DNA of 11,460 nt from positions 1-11,460 of the forward strand of contig DCBE01000009.1 of assembly GCA_002313325.1 (NCBI GenBank), written 5' to 3'. The position numbers were made by a program, and so were the translations under genes. Source of the stretch: Flavobacteriaceae bacterium UBA1115 (GTDB taxonomy: Bacteria; Bacteroidota; Bacteroidia; Flavobacteriales; Flavobacteriaceae). The notes beneath the pieces were generated by a model, which was not told the origin of the DNA, searched no databases, and saw only the letters and a program-made list of their open reading frames with translations. Positions 6,520 to 11,460 of this stretch are shown here, one piece after another. Positions within the stretch are counted from its first letter, which is position 1. Each line of letters starts with the position of its first letter.

Positions 6520-7389
6520 TTAGGCTTGTTTTAGCTTTGCGATGGAAGCATTGAGCTCAAAACCCAACAACAAAACAATTGCATTGAGCCAAATGTACAG
6601 CATCAAAATCAGGATGGCGCCAATAGACCCGTAGAACTGATTATAAGAACCGAAATTGTCAATATAAACACCAAAGCCGTATGAAGTCAAGGCAAATAAG
6701 CAAGTGGTAACTAGGGCGCCTAAGGAAAAGAAAGTTGAAAATCCCCGCTGGGTACCAAAGTAAAATAGAATGGCACTGACAAGGTAGGCCATGCCCATAA
6801 AAAAGGCGATGCGAATCCAAGGTCTTAGCTCAAATCCAAAATCAAATGTTTCGGCCAGCAGCAACTCAAAAAACAAATAACCGGCAATGGAAATAAGCAA
6901 TAAAATACCCAGCAACACCCCAACTCCCAATGCATAGATGTACTGACGCACAAAATGTCGCGAAAGTGTTATGTGTACCGACTCGCTGAAACCCCCAAAA
7001 ATGGCATTGACGCCATTGGCCATAAAGAACATGGACAAAACAAAAGTAGTAGACAACAAGCCTGCTCTTGGCTTGGATTGAATGTCATAGAGTACGCTAT
7101 TCAAAAAATCTTGCGCTTCGGAGGGTGCAATTGATAAGAAGAACGATGAAAAGGTGCTTTCAACGTTATCAATAGGCACAAACGGAATGATGTTAAGCAC
7201 AAAAATTAAAAAGGGAAACAACGATAAAAAGAAGCTAAAAGCAATACTGCTGGCACGCGTAGTCAAGGTTCCTTTTATAACTCCAATGACATAGAGCTCC
7301 AATAATTGGTAGAGCGAAATGGACTTGGCATCGCCAAATCGTATGTTTTGAAGCCAAACCTTAAGTTTATGTTTGCTTTTCCGTAGCAT
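6520..7389 (-). CDS. YihY/BrkB family inner-membrane protein
   Basis: Polytopic membrane protein of the YihY/virulence factor BrkB family, once misnamed ribonuclease BN; the molecular function is not settled. 289 residues with about six hydrophobic helices (roughly 48-70, 112-130, 150-177, 192-212, 218-245, 255-280). Family marks are TTRASSIAFSFFLSLFPFLIF (43-63), FFMANGVNAIFGGF (121-134), and the C-terminal GSIGAILILMLYIW (254-267) with GFELNA. The frame is open up to an ATG at 7458, but that would overlap the divergent rlmH start (7447). I therefore chose ATG 7389 (MLRKSKHKLK), which gives a basic N-terminus and normal length; the ATG at 7425 is a weaker alternative. It is the first gene of a unit with priA (2-nt gap). 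The 57-bp gap 7390-7446 must hold divergent promoters; only imperfect -7-like sites are seen there. Confidence 0.9.
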   Translation of the reverse strand: MLRKSKHKLKVWLQNIRFGDAKSISLYQLLELYVIGVIKGTLTTRASSIAFSFFLSLFPFLIFVLNIIPFVPIDNVESTFSSFFLSIAPSEAQDFLNSVLYDIQSKPRAGLLSTTFVLSMFFMANGVNAIFGGFSESVHITLSRHFVRQYIYALGVGVLLGILLLISIAGYLFFELLLAETFDFGFELRPWIRIAFFMGMAYLVSAILFYFGTQRGFSTFFSLGALVTTCLFALTSYGFGVYIDNFGSYNQFYGSIGAILILMLYIWLNAIVLLLGFELNASIAKLKQA

Positions 7390-7446
7390 TGTGTAAAGGT
7401 AGCTATTAAAACAAAATGCTTCCATGAGAAATGATACCTTAGCAAT

Positions 7447-7917
7447 ATGAAAATTCAAGTGATATGCGTGGGCAAAACGCAGCAGGCTGAAATCATGAGT
7501 TGGTTGCCGGATTATTGCAAGCGCTTGTCACGCTATACTACATTTGAGTGGCACGAAATTGCCGATCTTAAAAACACCAAAAGCCTTCCTGAAAAGCAAC
7601 AAAAAACAGACGAGGGAAAACTGATCCTTGCAGCCGTGTGCGCTAGCGACACCCTTATTCTTTTTGATGAAAAAGGCAGCAAACATACTTCCAAAGGCTT
7701 TGCGCAGTTTCTTCAAAAAAAAATGAATGCAGGGACTAAAAAATTAGTCTTTGTCATTGGTGGACCTTATGGATTTTCACAAGAAATATACGCAAGAGCA
7801 CAAGGAAAAATAGCCCTTTCACACATGACTTTTTCTCACCAAATGGTACGTATTTTTGTCGCAGAGCAGCTCTACCGTGCCTTTAGTATTTTAAACAATC
7901 AACCCTATCATCACTAA
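7447..7917 (+). CDS. rlmH: 23S rRNA (pseudouridine1915-N3)-methyltransferase
   Basis: SPOUT-class methyltransferase that makes N3-methylpseudouridine at position 1915 in helix 69 of 23S rRNA, using S-adenosylmethionine, on the assembled ribosome. 156 residues, almost the E. coli length (155). Seen: N-terminal KIQVICVGK (2-10), LFDEKGS (72-78), the knot loop FVIGGPYGF (102-110), and the C-terminal block LSHMTFSHQMVRIFVAEQLY (124-143) ending in the conserved NNQPYHH (150-156). ATG 7447 is directly followed by the standard N-terminus. It is transcribed divergently from the YihY gene and overlaps rdgB by one base (TAATG), so the two are probably translationally coupled. Confidence 0.98.
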   Translation: MKIQVICVGKTQQAEIMSWLPDYCKRLSRYTTFEWHEIADLKNTKSLPEKQQKTDEGKLILAAVCASDTLILFDEKGSKHTSKGFAQFLQKKMNAGTKKLVFVIGGPYGFSQEIYARAQGKIALSHMTFSHQMVRIFVAEQLYRAFSILNNQPYHH

Positions 7918-8495
7918 TGAAAGAGCTCATATTTGCAACCCACAACCAGAATAAGGTAAAAGAGGTAAAAGCGGTCATTAAGAAGTACAACATCAAAAGC
8001 CTGTCCGATGTGGATTATCACGCCGAAATAGAGGAGACAGCAAAAACCTTTGAAGGGAACGCATTGTTAAAAGCCAAACAAATTTATGCGGTATTTAAAA
8101 CACCCGTGTTTGCTGATGACAGTGGCTTGGAGGTAGCTGCACTAGATGGTGCACCAGGAATATATTCGGCACGCTATGCTGGAGAGGAAAAAAACCACAA
8201 AAAAAACAACGCAAAACTTTTGGATGCCTTGGCGCAAACCACAAATCGGAAGGCGCAATTTAAGACCGCTATTGCTTACGTGGATGCCAATAAGGAAATT
8301 TGCTTCGAAGGCATAGTGATGGGTGAAATTGCAACGGCACTTAGTGGAACAGGCGGGTTTGGTTATGATCCCCTTTTTATACCAGAGGGGTACAGGCAAA
8401 CATTTGGGGCACTCCCCCGAGCGATAAAATTAAAAATAAGCCACCGCAGCAGGGCCATTACCGCATTATTTAAGTACCTAAAATCCCTAACGTAA
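7917..8495 (+). CDS. rdgB: XTP/dITP pyrophosphatase (RdgB/HAM1 family)
   Basis: House-cleaning nucleotide pyrophosphatase that hydrolyses dITP, ITP and XTP to the monophosphates so that deaminated purines are not built into nucleic acid. 192 residues, normal length. Motifs: FATHNQNKVKE (6-16), TFEGNALLKA (44-53), the metal-binding FADDSGLEV (65-73), GAPGIYSARYAG (78-89), TGGFGYDP (145-152) and the C-terminal SHRSRA (175-180). Its ATG overlaps the rlmH TAA by one base. The oddity is residues 167-173 (PRAIKLK), which lack the usual acidic LSxEEK-type stretch before KISHR. Read one base off, the same DNA spells PSDKIK, which fits the family, suggesting a one-base loss in the C-run at 8414-8418 compensated by a gain in the A-run at 8432-8436 (or two assembly errors). 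Confidence 0.96.
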   Translation: MKELIFATHNQNKVKEVKAVIKKYNIKSLSDVDYHAEIEETAKTFEGNALLKAKQIYAVFKTPVFADDSGLEVAALDGAPGIYSARYAGEEKNHKKNNAKLLDALAQTTNRKAQFKTAIAYVDANKEICFEGIVMGEIATALSGTGGFGYDPLFIPEGYRQTFGALPRAIKLKISHRSRAITALFKYLKSLT

Positions 8496-8516
8496 TGTTA
8501 ATTTTATATCAAAACA

Positions 8517-8547
8517 TTGCAGAGCATCAAGGAATGCATTTAGTTTG
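8517..8547 (+). promoter_or_regulatory. Promoter of the carboxypeptidase-regulatory-domain gene
   Basis: TTG at 8517-8519, a 20-nt spacer, and TTAGTTTG at 8540-8547 match the Bacteroidota -33/-7 promoter (TTG ... TAnnTTTG, 7 of 8). Transcription would start near 8553, only a few bases before the ATG at 8557. This rules out the in-frame TTG at 8545, which lies inside the promoter. Confidence 0.6.
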
Positions 8548-8556
8548 TATAAGCTT

Positions 8557-9312
8557 ATGATCAAACTTTTTACGCAATTCTTATTTTTAACTGGTTTTTG
8601 TACCTTTTTGTATGGGCAAGAGGTGATTGGTATTGTCGAAAATGCTTCAGATCAAAAACCCATATCAACTGTACATATCATCAACCTGAACAAGGTGACC
8701 ATGTCCATAACCAACAAAGAGGGGGAATTTACCATCGATGCGGAAGTTAACGACACACTTTATTTTTCCTATTTAGGCTATAAACCCATTAAGGTCCGCG
8801 TTTCCAATGACTTGGTAAAATATCCCAATACACGCTTTCAACTAACTGAGCTTGCATTGGCGCTTGAAGAAGTAGTGGTACGCCCATACCAACTCACTGG
8901 TTATTTGGATATAGATGCGCGAAATGTTCCCATCAACAAAACAAGAAGGTACAGCATTCCCGGACTCCCATCGGGAGGATATGAAGCGGGCAACGGAACA
9001 CCTCTAGGCGAAATTCGCATTTTACAAGCCATCTCAAATCCTGCTGACTTCTTATATAATATTTTTGGTAAAAAGCCCAAACAACTACGCAAACTCAAAA
9101 AAGTGAGGGCAAACAACGAGCTAAGAGATTTATTGGCGGTCAAATACGACAGAAAAACCTTGGAGCAACTCGTCCAAATTGACCGGGTAGATTTAGATGA
9201 AATACTGCGCAAATGCAACTTCTCTGATAGCTTTATCAAAGGTGCTAACGACCTGCAAATCTTGGAGGCCATCAGCAACTGTTATGAAGAGTATAAAATT
9301 CTCAATCGCTAA
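8557..9312 (+). CDS. Carboxypeptidase-like regulatory domain protein, exported, function unknown
   Basis: 251-residue secreted or periplasmic protein. Residues 1-20 (MIKLFTQFLFLTGFCTFLYG) form a signal peptide, with cleavage likely before Q21. Residues 22-108 are a CarboxypepD_reg-like beta-sandwich: VIGIVENASDQKPISTVHII, a middle TNKEGEFTI (52-60), DTLYFSYLGYKP (66-77), and the closing LEEVVVRPY (103-111) also seen at the N-termini of SusC-like receptors. No TonB plug or barrel follows. A roughly 140-residue, basic C-terminal half comes instead, with SNPADFLYNIFGKKPKQLRK (160-179) and an acidic helix end, a pattern I recall from uncharacterised Flavobacteriia proteins. The ATG 8557 was chosen because the upstream TTG lies in the promoter. 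It has its own promoter and no operon partner. The role is unknown; cell-envelope function is inference. Confidence 0.85.
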   Translation: MIKLFTQFLFLTGFCTFLYGQEVIGIVENASDQKPISTVHIINLNKVTMSITNKEGEFTIDAEVNDTLYFSYLGYKPIKVRVSNDLVKYPNTRFQLTELALALEEVVVRPYQLTGYLDIDARNVPINKTRRYSIPGLPSGGYEAGNGTPLGEIRILQAISNPADFLYNIFGKKPKQLRKLKKVRANNELRDLLAVKYDRKTLEQLVQIDRVDLDEILRKCNFSDSFIKGANDLQILEAISNCYEEYKILNR

Positions 9313-9327
9313 AAAAGCTAAATTCAA

Positions 9328-9335
9328 TACCTTTG
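9328..9335 (+). promoter_or_regulatory. -7 promoter element of purB
   Basis: TACCTTTG is an exact match to the Bacteroidota -7 consensus TAnnTTTG, 14 bases before the purB ATG and just after the preceding gene's stop. No TTG is seen at the -33 distance, so the site is judged on the -7 element and position alone. Confidence 0.5.
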
Positions 9336-9349
9336 CATTTTGAAAGCCT

Positions 9350-10693
9350 ATGTTATTAAACAAATTAAGTGCAATCTCACCTATTGACGGTCGGTACCGC
9401 CCAAAAACAAAATCCCTAAGCCCATACTTCTCAGAATTCGGATTGATTCAATACCGCATGCGGATTGAAGTGGAGTATTTTATAGCCTTGTGCGAACTCC
9501 CTTTACCTAAGCTTAAAGATTTTCCAGCATCGGCCGTGGAAGAATTGCGCAGCGTGTACCGCCATTTTAATTTAGATCAAGCAGAAGACATTAAAGACAT
9601 TGAAAAGCTTACCAACCACGACGTAAAGGCAGTTGAGTACTTTCTAAAACAAATATTTGACGATTTAAATCTAGGCAAATACAAAGAATTTATCCACTTT
9701 GGACTTACCTCACAGGACATCAACAACACGGCTATTCCGCTTTCAGTTAAAGAAGCTTATGAAAGTGAATATTTACCAAAACTTCAAGAACTAATTTCAG
9801 CACTTGAAGCGCTTATGACTAGTTGTGAGGGGGTAGCCATGCTGGCCCGCACACACGGACAACCGGCCTCCCCAACCCGTTTGGACAAAGAACTCAATGT
9901 ATTCAAAACACGTATTGACCAACAGCTTTCAATGATGTCGCAAATCCCAATGGCGGCCAAGTTTGGCGGTGCAACTGGAAATTACAACGCACACAAAGTG
10001 GCCTACCCGTCTGTTGATTGGCAAGCGTTTGGAAAAGCATTTGTAGAAAATACACTTGGCCTGCACCACTCGTTCCCAACAACACAGATTGAGCACTACG
10101 ATCACTATGCTGCACTATGTGATGCTCAAAAGCGCATCAATACCATACTCATCGATTTTTCCAGAGACATATGGACCTATATTTCCATGGATTATTTCAA
10201 GCAACAAATTAAAGAAGGAGAAGTTGGTTCTTCTGCCATGCCACACAAGGTCAATCCCATTGACTTTGAAAATGCAGAAGGGAACCTCGGTATTGCGAAT
10301 GCATTACTATCACACTTATCAGAAAAACTACCCATTTCTAGACTTCAACGTGACCTGACCGACAGTACGGTCTTGCGAAATGCAGGCATGCCCATAGCCC
10401 ACATGTTGATTAGTTTTGATTCTCTAATTAAGGGAATTGGAAAGCTTGTGGTTAACAAAGAGGCCATACAAGGCGATTTAGGCGACAACTGGGCAGTACT
10501 TGCAGAAGCCATCCAGACCATTTTGCGTCGCGAGGGATATCCAAAACCCTACGAGGCATTAAAAGCATACACCCGCACCAACACAGTTATAGATGAAGCT
10601 TCTATTCGTGCATTTATCGAAACCTTAGATGTATCAACCGAAGTAAGGGACGAGTTACGTGCCTTGAGACCGGAAAATTATACTGGTATTTAG
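9350..10693 (+). CDS. purB: Adenylosuccinate lyase
   Basis: Cytoplasmic enzyme of purine synthesis that eliminates fumarate twice: from SAICAR to give AICAR, and from adenylosuccinate to give AMP. 447 residues, close to the E. coli-type enzyme (456). Seen: LSAISPIDGRY (6-16), KLTNHDVKAVEYFLK (86-100), FGLTSQDINNTA (117-128), ARTHGQPASPTRLDKE (166-181) with the catalytic histidine H169, TTQIEHYDHYA (244-254), and the fumarase/aspartase superfamily signature EVGSSAMPHKVNPIDFENAE (291-310), whose paired serines (294-295) include the catalytic base. RDLTDSTVLRN (334-344) and the C-terminal helices follow. The ATG 9350 is right before the conserved N-terminus. It ends in TAG and overlaps the stop of the opposing DUF4252 gene by four bases. 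Confidence 0.98.
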   Translation: MLLNKLSAISPIDGRYRPKTKSLSPYFSEFGLIQYRMRIEVEYFIALCELPLPKLKDFPASAVEELRSVYRHFNLDQAEDIKDIEKLTNHDVKAVEYFLKQIFDDLNLGKYKEFIHFGLTSQDINNTAIPLSVKEAYESEYLPKLQELISALEALMTSCEGVAMLARTHGQPASPTRLDKELNVFKTRIDQQLSMMSQIPMAAKFGGATGNYNAHKVAYPSVDWQAFGKAFVENTLGLHHSFPTTQIEHYDHYAALCDAQKRINTILIDFSRDIWTYISMDYFKQQIKEGEVGSSAMPHKVNPIDFENAEGNLGIANALLSHLSEKLPISRLQRDLTDSTVLRNAGMPIAHMLISFDSLIKGIGKLVVNKEAIQGDLGDNWAVLAEAIQTILRREGYPKPYEALKAYTRTNTVIDEASIRAFIETLDVSTEVRDELRALRPENYTGI

Positions 10694-11226
10694 AGCATTT
10701 GGCCTATGGCATCCACTGCATTATCAAGTGCGCCTTCACGCTCAAGTGCTTTGGAGAGTACAACCGCTTTCTCTACCTGCATTTTGCTGCCTATCAAACG
10801 TACCAACAAAAAACCTTTATCGCTAGCGGAGCCTAAAAATACAATCTCGTCGGGGCGTTCCACGTTGCCTTCAAGAAGCAATTTTCCTGAAAATTGACGA
10901 TCACTTACTACCATTAGGGGGTCAAATTGGTCTCCATCAATAATCTCGCGCACTGTTTTTAACTCCTCAGGAAATTTCTCGACATTTGCTGCCGTTTTGC
11001 GAAACATCAATACATTGAGTTTTTGAAAAGAATCCAGCGCTGCTTGCTCCTCCTCACTTAAAACCTCATTATTAATGCCCAAAATAGAAGTAGGAATATC
11101 AATGACAAGGAAATTGGGGTCCTCAGATTTTTCGACATAATAGAACTGAATACTTTGGGTTTTGGAGCAGCTCGCAAAGGCTACTAAGACGACGAAAGTC
11201 AATAGTTTTTTCATCTTATTTTTCAT
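10690..11226 (-). CDS. DUF4252 domain lipoprotein (first of a tandem pair)
   Basis: 178-residue predicted lipoprotein. The N-terminus is a lipoprotein signal (KKLLTFVVLVAFASC) with the lipobox cysteine at residue 20. The rest fits DUF4252, a Bacteroidota family of unknown function: SIQFYYVEKSEDPNFLVIDI (25-44), SFQKLNVLMFRK (66-77), EELKTVREII (87-96), MVVSDRQFSGKLLLEGN (105-121), and EIVFLGSASDKGFLLVRLIG (127-146). ATG 11226 overlaps the upstream gene's end by 11 bases; ATG 11214, four residues later and one base past that stop, is an equally good start and leaves the signal peptide intact. Co-transcription with the upstream DUF4252 gene is near certain. In some Flavobacteriia such pairs lie beside a sigma-70-like factor gene; that would be outside this window, so it is untested here. 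Confidence 0.85.
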   Translation of the reverse strand: MKNKMKKLLTFVVLVAFASCSKTQSIQFYYVEKSEDPNFLVIDIPTSILGINNEVLSEEEQAALDSFQKLNVLMFRKTAANVEKFPEELKTVREIIDGDQFDPLMVVSDRQFSGKLLLEGNVERPDEIVFLGSASDKGFLLVRLIGSKMQVEKAVVLSKALEREGALDNAVDAIGQML

Positions 11227-11460
11227 TTAATTTTCCCAATTGCTGGCCACCAGGAATATTCATCTCATTGACAAGCTTGGAAATTTGGGTGAGGTCAATA
11301 TCACCACTTAGATAGAGTAAGACGGTTTCGGGCTGTCGGTCGCCAAGGTTTATTATATCCTCGTTTATTTCGCTTACGAACATAAGCAGCTTTTTAACTC
11401 TTTTGTCATTTTTTTTTGATTTGACATAGAAATTAACATTTGTCCCTTTGTCTCGTACAC
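11216..11460 (-). CDS. DUF4252 domain protein, C-terminal 80 residues (gene continues past the window end)
   Basis: The frame is open from the window edge to TAA at 11216-11218. The visible product runs VRDKGTNVNFYVKSK..., LLMFVSEINEDIINLGDRQP, ETVLLYLSGDIDLTQISKLV, then NEMNIPGGQQLGKLNEK. The LLxLxGDIDLxQISKLxxxMNxPGG ending is what I recall from the C-terminus of typical DUF4252 proteins. The downstream neighbour is a more divergent member of the same family, so this looks like an old tandem duplication. The N-terminus (signal peptide or lipobox) and start are outside the window. Function is unknown. Confidence 0.8.
   Translation of the reverse strand, partial: VRDKGTNVNFYVKSKKNDKRVKKLLMFVSEINEDIINLGDRQPETVLLYLSGDIDLTQISKLVNEMNIPGGQQLGKLNEK

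Noticed and set aside
7390..7458. Longer start for the YihY protein at ATG 7458 or 7425
   Set aside because: The 7458 start would overlap the divergent rlmH start and adds a non-conserved N-terminus; 7389 gives the usual basic N-terminus.
8545..8556. TTG start four codons before ATG 8557
   Set aside because: The TTG is part of the -7 promoter element, so it would not be in the transcript.
1..11460. A defence, CRISPR, toxin-antitoxin or biosynthetic system
   Set aside because: No array of repeats, no effector, nuclease or transposase motifs, and nearly all coding capacity is assigned to housekeeping families; the only accessory-like item is the broken regulator.

Overview
The window looks like a chromosomal segment from a member of the Bacteroidota, most likely class Flavobacteriia. 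Four things point there: protein family variants (DUF4252 lipoproteins, a carboxypeptidase-like regulatory domain protein, the PriA and HisS types), promoter-like sites of the TTG / TAnnTTTG kind, the near absence of Shine-Dalgarno sequences, and the gene order yihY-priA-rpsF-rpsR-rplI. The assignment is inferred from sequence character and not from a database match.

Layout. Positions 1-429 (minus) hold the N-terminal part of a SulP anion transporter. It is preceded by a small exported-looking protein (437-802) that sits 7 nt upstream and is probably co-transcribed. Positions 803-1189 are AT-rich (about 26% GC by hand count over 841-1200) with no convincing gene. A decayed XRE/phage-repressor-like regulator follows on the plus strand (1190-1474); it carries two in-frame TGA codons and runs tail-to-tail into hisS. 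A minus-strand housekeeping block extends from 7389 down to 1464: a YihY/BrkB membrane protein, priA, the ribosomal protein genes rpsF-rpsR-rplI (own promoter, leader hairpin and intrinsic terminator), then hisS.

On the plus strand, rlmH and rdgB overlap by 1 nt. A periplasmic carboxypeptidase-regulatory-domain protein of unknown role (8557-9312) and purB follow, each behind its own promoter-like site. purB ends tail-to-tail with two tandem minus-strand DUF4252 genes, the outer one cut by the window edge.

Working together. Most genes serve translation (HisS, L9, S18, S6, RlmH), replication restart (PriA), nucleotide-pool cleaning (RdgB) and purine synthesis (PurB). I see no defence system, CRISPR array, complete mobile element, tRNA or rRNA. 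The points most worth a second look are the TGA-interrupted regulator, what looks like a pair of compensating single-base frameshifts in conserved rdgB, and a CCG-containing hairpin in the rpsF leader that may be an S6:S18 autoregulatory site.
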